This document shows positions 52,516 to 60,959 of a DNA stretch of 64,000 nt, piece by piece. Below the pieces are notes generated by a model. It was given only the letters and a program-made list of their open reading frames with translations. It was not told where the DNA came from and did no database searches. The translations under genes and the position numbers were made by a program. The stretch is from contig NZ_OCSR01000002.1 of the NCBI RefSeq assembly GCF_900230185.1, positions 2,604,001 to 2,668,000 of the forward strand, given 5' to 3'. This DNA is from Burkholderia sp. OK233. GTDB taxonomy: Bacteria; Pseudomonadota; Gammaproteobacteria; Burkholderiales; Burkholderiaceae. How positions within the stretch are numbered: position 1 is the stretch's first letter; each line of letters begins with the position of its first letter.

Positions 52516-53851
52516 CAGGCCGGTGAAATACCTCATGTAGCGGTCATCCGGAACGCAGGCGTAAACGTTGAACGTATGTCATCAATGAGAGCGAGATGGA
52601 ACGGATGCGTGGGCCAGATGGTTTTACCGAATCAATGTTCACGGTGTTGAAGCTGGACGATTTTGTGCCGAAGGACCATCCGTTGCGTCCGATTCGCACC
52701 TGGCTCAATGACGCGCTTAAACGCATGGACGATGTGTTCGCGCGGATGTACGAGGCTGACGTGAAAGGAGGTCGGCCGAGCATTGCGCCGGAGAAGCTGG
52801 TGCGAGCTCTTTTGCTGCAGGTGCTGTACTCAATTCGTAGCGAGCGCATGCTGGTGGAACAGATTTCCTACAATATGTTGTTCCGCTGGTTCGTCGGCCT
52901 GCCGATGGACGGGACCGTGTGGGACCACTCGACGTTCAGCAAGAACCGCGACCGGTTGCTCGAACACGATGTGCTGGTGTTGCTCTTCAACGAGACAGTC
53001 GAGACCGCGCGCGAGCGCGGATATCTTTCTGGGGAGCACTTTAGCGTCGACGGCACGTTGATTCAGGCATGGGCCGGGCACAAGAGCTTTGTGCCCAAGG
53101 CAAGTCCGGACAAAGAAGACAGGCCTCCTGACGAACCGCCCGCGCCGAATGACAACTGGCATGGACAGAAGCGCAGTAACGAGACGCACCAATCCACGAC
53201 GGACGAGCAGGCGCGCCTGTTTCGTAAGAGCAAAGGAACCGGAGCGATGCTCTGTTATATGGGCCACGTGCTGACCGACAACCGGCACGGCCTGGTGGTC
53301 AACGCACAGGTGACGCTGGCGACGGGCACCGCCGAGCGCGACGCGGCCGGGCAGATGCTTGCTGATGCCGCGAGTGTTGCGTCGCGTGCCATCACGGTCG
53401 GTGCGGACAAGAACTACGACACCGCCGGCTTCGTCGGCAGTTGTCGCGCGAATCGTGTCACGCCGCATGTGGCGCAAAACGATGGTCGTCCAGGAGGCTC
53501 AGCAATTGACGAGCGAACTACGCGCTGGCCGGGTTACGCGGTCAGCCAGCAAAAACGTAAACGCATTGAGCAGGTGTTCGGATGGGGCAAGACAGTCGGA
53601 CGAATTCGACAAGCGATGTATCGAGGACTTGAACGCGTAGACCAGCTCTTCGTGCTGACGCAGGTCGGCTACAACCTGACGCGTATGCGCACACTTGCCG
53701 GTTAAGGGGCAGGAAGCAATGGATAACATCGATATGGCGAACCCGCGAGCAACGTCGAATGCCCGCAACGTGTTCCGCGTTTCAAAAGTGCGAACCCAGC
53801 ATCCGTCGTAATGCATCTGGGCGCATCAACGACGGATATTTCAACGGCCTG
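52516..53851 (+). mobile_element. Complete IS5/IS1182-like insertion sequence
   Basis: A 1336-bp element bounded by near-perfect inverted repeats and CTAG duplications, with one transposase gene of 369 codons covering most of it. It appears intact, and the CTAG duplications are identical, so insertion is probably recent. Family naming between IS5 and IS1182 groups cannot be settled by eye. It interrupts the space between a marR gene and an oxidase gene on the opposite strand. Confidence 0.88.
52596..53705 (+). CDS. IS5/IS1182-type DDE transposase
   Basis: A 369-residue transposase. The N-terminal DUF772-type domain has LKLDDFVPKDHPLRPIRTWL and QISYNMLFRWFVGLPMDGTVWDHSTFSKNR. The catalytic core shows the first acidic residue in FSVDGTLIQAWAGHKS, the second in TVGADKNYDTAGFV and the glutamate in KRKRIEQVFGWGKT. 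All three DDE positions and the C-terminal helices are present, so it should be active. ATG 52596 matches the usual MRGPDG start a few residues later. Confidence 0.93.
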   Translation: MERMRGPDGFTESMFTVLKLDDFVPKDHPLRPIRTWLNDALKRMDDVFARMYEADVKGGRPSIAPEKLVRALLLQVLYSIRSERMLVEQISYNMLFRWFVGLPMDGTVWDHSTFSKNRDRLLEHDVLVLLFNETVETARERGYLSGEHFSVDGTLIQAWAGHKSFVPKASPDKEDRPPDEPPAPNDNWHGQKRSNETHQSTTDEQARLFRKSKGTGAMLCYMGHVLTDNRHGLVVNAQVTLATGTAERDAAGQMLADAASVASRAITVGADKNYDTAGFVGSCRANRVTPHVAQNDGRPGGSAIDERTTRWPGYAVSQQKRKRIEQVFGWGKTVGRIRQAMYRGLERVDQLFVLTQVGYNLTRMRTLAG

Positions 53852-54334
53852 CTAGAGTCCAGCGATCAGCTTTTTGAGCAACGCGTTGAGCTTTTCCTGC
53901 TCGGCCTGGGTCAGTACGGAAAGCAGTCGCTCCTCGTTCGCGACATGGCGGCCGATCGTCTCGTCGATCACCTGTTTGCCTGCCTCGGTGAGCGCGATCA
54001 GCTTGCCGCGACGGTCGTTCGGATCGGGAAGACGCTCGACCAGGCCGGCACGTTCGAGGCGGTCAAGGCGATTGGTCATGCCACCCGACGAGATCATCGC
54101 GGCTTCGTAAAGCTGGGTTGGCGAGAGCATGTAGGGTTCGCCCGAGCGCCTGAGCGTCGCGAGCACGTCGAACTCGCCCGACTGCAGCCCCGCTTCGGCG
54201 AACAGCGGGTTCATATGATCGGTCATCACGCGTTCGGCGGCGTCGGACAGCCGGCCGAACACGGCCATTGGCAATGCCGGAAGATCGGGGCGTTCGCGGG
54301 CCCATTGTTCGACGGCAATCTCAGCGCGGTCCAT
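53852..54334 (-). CDS. MarR-family transcriptional regulator
   Basis: A 160-residue MarR regulator. The winged helix includes EFDVLATLRRSGEPYMLSPTQLYEAAMISSGGMTNRLDRLERAGLVERLPDPNDRRGKLIALTEAG read across about residues 55-120. The start is ATG 54334; a TTG two codons upstream is in frame. Its TAG stop lies inside the CTAG duplicated by the IS, so the coding region was left intact. It is divergent from a VOC protein gene, with a 13-bp perfect inverted repeat between them that is its likely operator. Confidence 0.92.
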   Translation of the reverse strand: MDRAEIAVEQWARERPDLPALPMAVFGRLSDAAERVMTDHMNPLFAEAGLQSGEFDVLATLRRSGEPYMLSPTQLYEAAMISSGGMTNRLDRLERAGLVERLPDPNDRRGKLIALTEAGKQVIDETIGRHVANEERLLSVLTQAEQEKLNALLKKLIAGL

Positions 54335-54350
54335 CGTCAATTCCTCTCGA

Positions 54351-54397
54351 CGAAATGTATCTTGACATTAAGATATATTTGACTAAGATACATTTCG
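54351..54397. promoter_or_regulatory. Large inverted repeat between marR and the VOC gene, probable MarR operator
   Basis: CGAAATGTATCTT at 54351-54363 is matched perfectly by AAGATACATTTCG at 54385-54397. Inside, TATCTT-N6-AAGATA (54358-54375) forms a smaller dyad, and AAGATA recurs at a 15-base step. The element lies 17 bases upstream of the marR start and about 60 upstream of the VOC start, fit for simultaneous control of both. Confidence 0.75.
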
Positions 54398-54456
54398 CAT
54401 ACTAGCACGGTGGCGAGCCAATCTCGCGACTCGCACCTTCCTTGAAGGAGACAGTG

Positions 54457-54864
54457 ATGAGCAAGATGATTTTCGTGAACCTCCCGGTGCATGATCTGGC
54501 CGCGTCGAAGCGCTTCTATGAGGCGGTCGGCTTCACCAACAACCCGCAATTCACCGATGACACGGCTGCCTGCATGGTGTTGAGCGACACCATCCACGCG
54601 ATGCTGCTGACCCACGATAAGTACCGGCAGTTCACGAGCAAGGCGATTCCCGACGCACGCACGACGAGTGAGGTGTTGATCTGCATTACGGTCGATAGCC
54701 GCGCGGATGTCGATGACGTGGTCGGCAAGGCGAAGGCCATGGGCACAGTGATCGATCCGACCCCGACGCAAGATTTCGGCTTCATGTACGGCCGCAGTTT
54801 CGAGGACCCGGACGGCCATATGTGGGAAGTGATGTGGATGGACGCCAACGCCGCCGCCCATTGA
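54457..54864 (+). CDS. VOC-superfamily protein (glyoxalase/bleomycin-resistance-like)
   Basis: A 135-residue VOC-fold protein: MIFVNLPVHDLAASKRFYEAVGF at the start, TIHAMLLTHDKYRQFTS, and the ending GRSFEDPDGHMWEVMWMD with the conserved glutamate. The usual first metal histidine is replaced by asparagine in FVNLPV, so it belongs to the extradiol-dioxygenase-like uncharacterised group. ATG 54457 has AAGGAG upstream. It is divergent from marR and probably its target. Confidence 0.88.
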   Translation: MSKMIFVNLPVHDLAASKRFYEAVGFTNNPQFTDDTAACMVLSDTIHAMLLTHDKYRQFTSKAIPDARTTSEVLICITVDSRADVDDVVGKAKAMGTVIDPTPTQDFGFMYGRSFEDPDGHMWEVMWMDANAAAH

Positions 54865-54911
54865 CGCAGAGTGTGTCAGAGTAACGACTCTCACTCGTGG
54901 AGCGACCCCGC

Positions 54912-55685
54912 ATGACCCAATTACCGATTGCCGACCGATGGTTCGAACTCAAACGCATCAGCGACGACATCACGCTGCTTTGGGAACCTCATGTCGTCCC
55001 GCTGATGCGTTGCAATATCTGGCATGTGCGTGGCCGTGACCGGGATCTGATGATCGACACAGGGATGGGCATCGCCAGTCTGCAGGATGCCGCGAAGCAC
55101 CTGCTGCAGAAGAGCATCACCGCCGTTGCGACGCATACGCACTCGGACCATATCGGTGGACATCATGAGTTCGAACACACGCTGGTTCACGAACTGGAGG
55201 CCGAGAACCTGCGCGCGCCGCGCGAGCGCGGCACCCTTCTGGCATCGGTATTGGGCGACGCGGCCATTCGCCGGTATCGTGAAGCAGGCTATCCGTTCGA
55301 GGGCGATCTGATCACGGCGCTACCCAGCGCCGACTACTCGATGTCCGACTATCACGTGCGGGCCGCAACGGTCACGGAGATCGTCAAGGAAGGGAACATC
55401 GTCGATCTCGGCAACCGGCATTTTGAGGTCCTGCATCTGCCCGGCCACTCACCGGGCAGCATTGGCCTATGGGAAGCGGCATCGGGCACGTTGTTCTCGG
55501 GCGATGCGATCTACGACGGCCCGCTGCTGGATGAGATAGGCGGTGCGGATATTCCGACCTATGTGCGCACCATGAGGCGGCTGCGCGAATTGCCCGTGCA
55601 AGTGGTTCACGCCGGGCACGACGGGAGCTTCGGGCGAGAACGACTTCTTGAGTTGGTCGACGCCTATCTGGCTAAACGCACCTGA
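54912..55685 (+). CDS. MBL-fold metallo-hydrolase
   Basis: A 257-residue metallo-beta-lactamase-fold hydrolase. The metal motif is THTHSDHIGGHHEF; further ligands are H in LHLPGHSPGSIGLW, D in LFSGDAIYD and H in VVHAGHDGSFGR. The start is ATG 54912, with GGAG nine bases upstream, rather than GTG 54897. It lies 47 bases after the VOC gene and may share its transcript. The substrate is unknown; glyoxalase II-like or lactonase-like activities are typical of the fold. Confidence 0.88.
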   Translation: MTQLPIADRWFELKRISDDITLLWEPHVVPLMRCNIWHVRGRDRDLMIDTGMGIASLQDAAKHLLQKSITAVATHTHSDHIGGHHEFEHTLVHELEAENLRAPRERGTLLASVLGDAAIRRYREAGYPFEGDLITALPSADYSMSDYHVRAATVTEIVKEGNIVDLGNRHFEVLHLPGHSPGSIGLWEAASGTLFSGDAIYDGPLLDEIGGADIPTYVRTMRRLRELPVQVVHAGHDGSFGRERLLELVDAYLAKRT

Positions 55686-55729
55686 TCGCGCCCGTTTAGC
55701 GTCCCGCTTCTCACCCCGATAGCCCGTTT

Positions 55730-56044
55730 TTACGCGTCTTTCAGCCAGGGCATTTCCACGGGTGACACCACCAGATGCCGGGCCTCCCGTTTCAATTCGA
55801 AGATGAACCCGACCAGGATCATGGAGTCGGCATACGGGATCGGGAATACGTGGGGATTTTCCGCTGTGCGCAGCGGGTGGGCCGGCGTGTTCGCCGTCGT
55901 CGCGGCGTTCTCGCGGACGCTTTCCAGTTCGTCGACCATTGCCTGCCCACTGACTTTCATGACGCGGCTACGCAGATCGCTGAACGGTTCGATGCGCGCC
56001 CCGTCTTCGTTGTATTCGGGCACTTCATAGATGAACCAGGACAT
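55730..56044 (-). CDS. Small hypothetical protein
   Basis: A 104-residue soluble protein not recognised: MSWFIYEVPEYNEDGARIEPFSDLRSRVMKV, then PLRTAENPHVFPIPYADSMILVGFIFELKREARHLVVSP read in pieces across the chain. ATG 56044 is decided by GGAG seven bases upstream. It is convergent with the MBL gene. No signal peptide or membrane helix was seen. Confidence 0.65.
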   Translation of the reverse strand: MSWFIYEVPEYNEDGARIEPFSDLRSRVMKVSGQAMVDELESVRENAATTANTPAHPLRTAENPHVFPIPYADSMILVGFIFELKREARHLVVSPVEMPWLKDA

Positions 56045-56277
56045 GTGCGTCTCCAAGGAAAAAGGCAAGTATTCTAGCAGTGGGCGTAACGCATCACCGT
56101 TTTCCTCGCGCAGGAGATCAAGTTGCGCTCAGGCCCCACAACAACAGAAAGACTGAGACAAAAGTCTCATCCGGAATGATGGTGCACTGCAATGTGCTGT
56201 TCCGGAACCCGCATGTTAAAAGTCATCCTAAGCGTGCCACTGAATGACGATGCGCGCCGAGCCGACCGGAGACATTC

Positions 56278-57420
56278 ATGCCCTATGTTCCGCAAGTGAG
56301 ACACATCGACCGGATCCGCAGATTGATCGAAGGTCGAATGCCTGATCGCGGCGGCGATGCTACACGGCTGACTTCATCGTATTGGCGTTCGCTCGAGCAA
56401 TATCATCTCGATCCTGGCTTGACGAAAGGGCCGCGGATTCTGACCACGCCGGAATTGCGCGACGTGCAACATCGGGAAGAATCGGTTTTGCGGGCGTCGG
56501 GAGAATGCCTTTCACGTCTGCATGAGACGGTTCGCGAAGCGGACTACTGCGTGATGCTCACCGATGCGCAGGGCGCGACGATCGATTATCGCGTTGACCG
56601 GGATCGCCGCCATGACTTCAAACGAGCGGGATTGTATTTGGGCTCCTGCTGGTCCGAGCAGGAAGAGGGAACCTGCGGCGTCGCGACCGTGCTGCTCGAT
56701 GCCCAACCGATCACGGTTCATAAGACCGATCATTTCCGTGCCGCCTTTACCACTTTGACTTGCAGCGCTTCGCCCATCTTCGGGCTGGAAGGCGAACTGA
56801 TCGGCGTGCTGGATGCATCGGCGATTCGCTCGCCTGACGAACGCGAAAGCCAGCGGCTGATCAACCACATCGTGCGTCATAGCGCTGTGTTGATCGAGGA
56901 CAGCTTCTTTCTCAACGCGACCACGCATTACTGGGTTTTGCTGGCGCACCGGAACCGCCACTACGTAGAAGCCCAGCCGGAAATTCTGATTGCCTTCGAT
57001 GCACGCGGAAATGCGGTCGCGGCAAATCGCCGGGCAAAAGAGTGCGTGCCTGGCCTCGATCGGTTGCCGCGACCTGTCGCCGAGCTTTTCGATGTCCGCG
57101 CCGAGCGTCTTCTGGATGTCAGGCCGGGCCGCGACATGGTTTCGATCAAATTCGCGGGCAACGGCTCGCCGCTCTATGCCCGCGTTCGTCCGCCCGTCAT
57201 TCGTGCGCAAAGGCAACCTGCATCGAAGCCCCGGAATCCCGCGCCTCAGGCGCAACCCACACTCACCGATATCGACGCCCTTGAGCGTGAGCGCATCGTC
57301 ACCGCCCTGACGGATGCGAAATGGCATCCGGACGAAACAGCCAAAACCTTGGGCATCTCGCGCGCGACGCTTTACAGACGGATCGCGAAGTTCGGCATTG
57401 TCCCGCCTCACCGGCGATAG
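56278..57420 (+). CDS. AcoR-like GAF/Fis-HTH regulator without AAA+ domain
   Basis: A 380-residue regulator resembling the ends of AcoR-type sigma-54 activators. The N-terminal region (about 60-80 and 85-215) has the GAF-like LETPELRDVQHREESVLRASGECL-type helix read as TTPELRDVQHREESVL, then CGVATVLLDAQPITVHKTDHF and ASPIFGLEGELIGVLDAS. A PAS-like middle part follows. The C-terminal Fis-type HTH is IVTALTDAKWHPDETAKTLGISRATLYRRI. There is no Walker A, no GAFTGA and no AAA+ core, so it cannot activate sigma-54 polymerase in the usual way. It is 81 bases upstream of the flavin monooxygenase and likely controls it. Confidence 0.82.
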   Translation: MPYVPQVRHIDRIRRLIEGRMPDRGGDATRLTSSYWRSLEQYHLDPGLTKGPRILTTPELRDVQHREESVLRASGECLSRLHETVREADYCVMLTDAQGATIDYRVDRDRRHDFKRAGLYLGSCWSEQEEGTCGVATVLLDAQPITVHKTDHFRAAFTTLTCSASPIFGLEGELIGVLDASAIRSPDERESQRLINHIVRHSAVLIEDSFFLNATTHYWVLLAHRNRHYVEAQPEILIAFDARGNAVAANRRAKECVPGLDRLPRPVAELFDVRAERLLDVRPGRDMVSIKFAGNGSPLYARVRPPVIRAQRQPASKPRNPAPQAQPTLTDIDALERERIVTALTDAKWHPDETAKTLGISRATLYRRIAKFGIVPPHRR

Positions 57421-57501
57421 CGGTCCACGGTTATCCAGCGGGCAAAGAACCCGCGCGTTACTTCGACGTTTCACTAATCCGTATCGAATGGAGGAGCAAC
57501 C

Positions 57502-59304
57502 ATGCCTGAAAACAATGCAAGCCAGATTATTGAAAATGTTCTGGAATCCATGGAGTCGGCGCTTAAACGCGGTGATACCGCTGCGGCTGTCGCGCTGTTT
57601 CAACCCGAGTGCTATTGGCGCGATCTGGTTGCGTTCACCTGGAATATCAAAACCATGGAGGGCCGGGACCAGATCGGCGCCATGCTCGACGCACAACTCG
57701 ACGCCATCAAGCCGACCAGGCTGCGGGTCGCCGACAATGAAGTACCGACTGAAGCCGGCGGTGTGGCCCAGGCGTGGATCACCTTCGAAACGGAAGTCGC
57801 CCGCGGCAGCGGCTTTATCCGCGTGAAGGATGGCCTGATCTGGACTTTGCTGACGACCATGGGCGAACTGAAAGGCTATGAGGAACCCAAAGGCAACCGC
57901 CGTCCGATGGGTGCGGAACATGGCGCACGTATGGACCGAACCAGCTGGAAGGAACGTCGCGAAGCCGAAGCGCAGGCGCTGGGTCGCGCGGAACAACCTT
58001 ACTGTTTGATCGTGGGCGGCGGGCAGGGTGGGATTGGACTGGGCGCGCGTCTGCGGCAACTGGGTGTGCCGACGATCATCGTCGATAAGAATCCACGTCC
58101 TGGCGACCAGTGGCGCAACCGCTACAAATCACTGTGTCTGCATGATCCTGTCTGGTACGACCATATGCCTTATTTGCCGTTCCCGGATAACTGGCCGGTT
58201 TTCACGCCCAAGGACAAGATCGGCGACTGGCTGGAGATGTACACCAAGGTCATGGAGTTAAACTATTGGGGATCGACTGTTTGCAAGTCCGCGCACTATG
58301 ACGAAGTGAAGGCGGAATGGGTGGTCGAGGTCGAGCACGACGGCGAGACGCTGACGCTGCGGCCCAAGCAGCTTGTGCTTGCCACGGGCATGTCGGGTAA
58401 GCCGAATATTCCCTCATTCAAAGGCATGGATGTGTTCAAGGGCGAGCAGCATCATTCGTCGAAACATCCTGGACCCGATGGGTACAAGGGCAAGAAAGTG
58501 GTGGTGATCGGCGCGAACAATTCGTCGCATGATATTTGCGCGGCGTTGTGGGAAGCGGGCGTCGACGTCACGATGGTTCAGCGTTCGTCCACGCATATCG
58601 TGAAGTCAGATTCGCTGATGGAACTTGCCCTTGGTGATCTCTATTCCGAGCGAGCGGTGGCGTCTGGCATGACGACATCGAAAGCCGACCTGACGTTTGC
58701 CTCGATCCCGTACAAGATCCTGCACACGTTTCAAAAGCCCGTATGCGATGCGATCAGAGAGCGCGACGCGGCGTTCTACGACCGTCTGGAAAAGCGCGGC
58801 TTCATGCTCGACTTCGGGGATGACGACTCGGGGCTCTTCATGAAATATCTCAGGCGCGGGTCGGGTTACTACATCGATGTTGGCGCCGCCGACCTTGTAG
58901 CGGATGGCAAGATCAAGCTGCGGAGCGGTGTAGATGTGGCCGAACTGAAAGAGCATGCTGTCCTGCTGAGCGACGGCACCGAGCTCGAGGCGGATCTCGT
59001 CGTCTATGCAACCGGCTACGGATCGATGAACGGCTGGGCCGCCGACCTCATCTCGCGTGAAGTGGCGGATAAAGTGGGCAAGGTGTGGGGGCTGGGTTCG
59101 AATACGACGAAAGATCCGGGGCCGTGGGAAGGCGAGCAACGGAACATGTGGAAGCCCACGCAGCAGCCTGCCTTGTGGTTTCATGGCGGCAACCTGCATC
59201 AGTCGCGCCACTACTCCCAGTATTTATCTCTGCAATTGAAGGCGCGCATGGAGGGCATTGCGACGCCAGTTTATGGCCTGCAGGAAGTGCATCACCTTTC
59301 CTGA
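57502..59304 (+). CDS. Flavin-containing monooxygenase with N-terminal NTF2-like domain
   Basis: A 600-residue class B flavin monooxygenase. Residues 1-130 read as an NTF2/SnoaL-like fold (LKRGDTAAAVALFQPECYWRD, then FTWNIKTMEGRDQI). The FAD site is VGGGQGGIGLGARL (171-184), the FMO fingerprint FKGEQHHSSKH is at 312-322, and the NADPH site is VIGANNSSHDICAAL (336-350). It would oxygenate a nucleophilic N or S, or a ketone, of a small substrate. The NTF2-FMO arrangement is recurrent in proteobacteria. It is probably controlled by the AcoR-like protein just upstream. Confidence 0.9.
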   Translation: MPENNASQIIENVLESMESALKRGDTAAAVALFQPECYWRDLVAFTWNIKTMEGRDQIGAMLDAQLDAIKPTRLRVADNEVPTEAGGVAQAWITFETEVARGSGFIRVKDGLIWTLLTTMGELKGYEEPKGNRRPMGAEHGARMDRTSWKERREAEAQALGRAEQPYCLIVGGGQGGIGLGARLRQLGVPTIIVDKNPRPGDQWRNRYKSLCLHDPVWYDHMPYLPFPDNWPVFTPKDKIGDWLEMYTKVMELNYWGSTVCKSAHYDEVKAEWVVEVEHDGETLTLRPKQLVLATGMSGKPNIPSFKGMDVFKGEQHHSSKHPGPDGYKGKKVVVIGANNSSHDICAALWEAGVDVTMVQRSSTHIVKSDSLMELALGDLYSERAVASGMTTSKADLTFASIPYKILHTFQKPVCDAIRERDAAFYDRLEKRGFMLDFGDDDSGLFMKYLRRGSGYYIDVGAADLVADGKIKLRSGVDVAELKEHAVLLSDGTELEADLVVYATGYGSMNGWAADLISREVADKVGKVWGLGSNTTKDPGPWEGEQRNMWKPTQQPALWFHGGNLHQSRHYSQYLSLQLKARMEGIATPVYGLQEVHHLS

Positions 59305-59469
59305 CGTCGGTGTGTTGTCGATGCGCGCGCTCCTTGCGGCCCAGAGTTCAGAAGGCCAGCTGGGGGCGACGCGCATCGATGCAATACCGTTGCCGGTGAT
59401 GTTGATCAGCGCGCCGCGTTCCGGAATGGAGCCGTACGCGCCGAGCACGTGCGAAACACGACGAGTGCC

Positions 59470-60927
59470 TTAACCCGGATTGATTTCGTCCTGACTGCGT
59501 CGTGTAGTACGAGGTCCAAAGACTCGCACCGTGATCGCCACGACTATCAGCGCAGAGGCGATGATGCCGAACATAGCGCCCGCTCCTTGCTGGTTCAATA
59601 CGGGGAGCAAGACGAAAGGCAGCATGCCGCTAACAATGCGGGACAACGAGTAAGTACTGCCGATGGCGGTTGAACGCACGCTGGCTGGAAAGATCTCAGA
59701 CTGATAGACATGGTACGCATTGCTGAAGACGTTCGATGCACATGTTGTCAACACGCCAAAGAGAACGATCAGCCCCGAGCTGTTGGAATAGGCAAAACCC
59801 AGGCCAAAAACTGCAATGGACAATATGGCGCCGATAACCAGTGTGCGGCGTTCTATCCAGTTGAGCAGCGGAATAGAAAGCAACGATCCGACCGGGTAGC
59901 CGAGAAATGACAGAGCGATAAAAAGCGTGCCGTCCGTCACGTCAAAGCCACGGCTTTTCACCACGGTGCTGGCGAGCGTGCCGAAACCATAATAGCCAAA
60001 TCCCTGAAGCAGATGGAAGATGGTCAACATCAGGTAGCGCTTGCTATAGGGAGCACGGCGCAGCAATGCAATGCGCTCGCCCAGCGTCATTGGATTCCGC
60101 TTGACGGTCGTTTCAGGTGAGATGACCGACACCGTCACTCCGGCGCTGGCGGCAAAGCGCCGAAGCATGGCATGGGCCTCCTCGACGCGGCCCTGCGCCA
60201 GTAGCCAGCGCGGGCTTTCGGGCAACTTATGTTGCACAAGCAGAACCAGCACTGCGCCCAGGCTGCCGATAACCAGAATAACGCGCCAGCCAGCCACGGC
60301 GCCAAAGTGCAGAGGATTGAGCCAAAGCGCCAGGAATCCAACCAGTGGCACGGCGATATACGATGTCGTGTACGCCCATGCGGCCATTCGCCCGCGACGT
60401 TCCTTGGGCAGAATCTCGGATAGAAAGCTGTCGGCAACGGGATAAATTGCACCTACGCCAATGCCGGTGAGGAAGCGGCAGATCACCAGCATCTCGGCGT
60501 TGACCGAGAATGCCCCGATCAGCGAAAAGGCGCTGTACCAGATCAGGTTGAACAGGAAGGCCTTGCGCCGGCCGATTCGGTCGGCCATGCTGCCCAGAAA
60601 AAATGCACCAAAGAACATGCCGATAAACGCCGAAGCCAGCAGCAGCTTGAAGTCCGTGCTGTGTCTATCGATACCGTATTCCCCCTGCAACGCCGCGCCG
60701 ATTGAGCTGACAAGGAAAATCTCGAACATGTCGAAGAACAAGCCTATGCCGATCACCCACACCACAAATCGATGCAGCGAACCCGCAGGCATGTTATCCA
60801 TCCAGCCGCCCAACGTGGTGGCTTTAGCATGAAGGGCGTGTGTATCGTCGGCTGCGCCCGGTTCGGGTGAAGCGATGCGCGAATGGGCGGTCACACTGCC
60901 GCCCACGTCCAGATTCCTGGTGTTCAT
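59470..60927 (-). CDS. MFS transporter (AAHS/sugar-porter-like), last gene of a catabolic operon
   Basis: A 485-residue, 12-helix permease: GLFFDMFEIFLVSSIGAAL in helix 1, GSMADRIGRRKAFLF in the 2-3 loop, FLTGIGVGAIYPVADSFLSE in helix 4, and KLPESPRWLLAQGRVEEA before the middle loop. The polar N-terminus is about 45 residues. ATG 60927 has GGAG seven bases upstream. It follows the D-2-hydroxyacid dehydrogenase gene by 32 bases and probably imports the substrate of the operon, an organic acid. Confidence 0.88.
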   Translation of the reverse strand: MNTRNLDVGGSVTAHSRIASPEPGAADDTHALHAKATTLGGWMDNMPAGSLHRFVVWVIGIGLFFDMFEIFLVSSIGAALQGEYGIDRHSTDFKLLLASAFIGMFFGAFFLGSMADRIGRRKAFLFNLIWYSAFSLIGAFSVNAEMLVICRFLTGIGVGAIYPVADSFLSEILPKERRGRMAAWAYTTSYIAVPLVGFLALWLNPLHFGAVAGWRVILVIGSLGAVLVLLVQHKLPESPRWLLAQGRVEEAHAMLRRFAASAGVTVSVISPETTVKRNPMTLGERIALLRRAPYSKRYLMLTIFHLLQGFGYYGFGTLASTVVKSRGFDVTDGTLFIALSFLGYPVGSLLSIPLLNWIERRTLVIGAILSIAVFGLGFAYSNSSGLIVLFGVLTTCASNVFSNAYHVYQSEIFPASVRSTAIGSTYSLSRIVSGMLPFVLLPVLNQQGAGAMFGIIASALIVVAITVRVFGPRTTRRSQDEINPG

Positions 60928-60959
60928 GTTTGTCTCCGTTTCTTTGCTTTCGGGTCGGC

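Larger units (their letters stand above)
52512..53855. repeat. CTAG target duplications and terminal inverted repeats of the IS
   Basis: CTAG occurs immediately outside both ends (52512-52515 and 53852-53855). Inside them, 52516-52532 matches the reverse complement of 53835-53851 at 15 of 17 positions, beginning CAGGCCG. These mark exact element ends and a 4-bp target duplication. Confidence 0.85.

Noticed and set aside
59305..59469. Minus-strand GALINITGNG segment resembling a piece of a short-chain dehydrogenase
   Set aside because: Only about 15 residues are suggestive, the rest does not fit, and the frame runs into the monooxygenase gene. Too weak to call a pseudogene.
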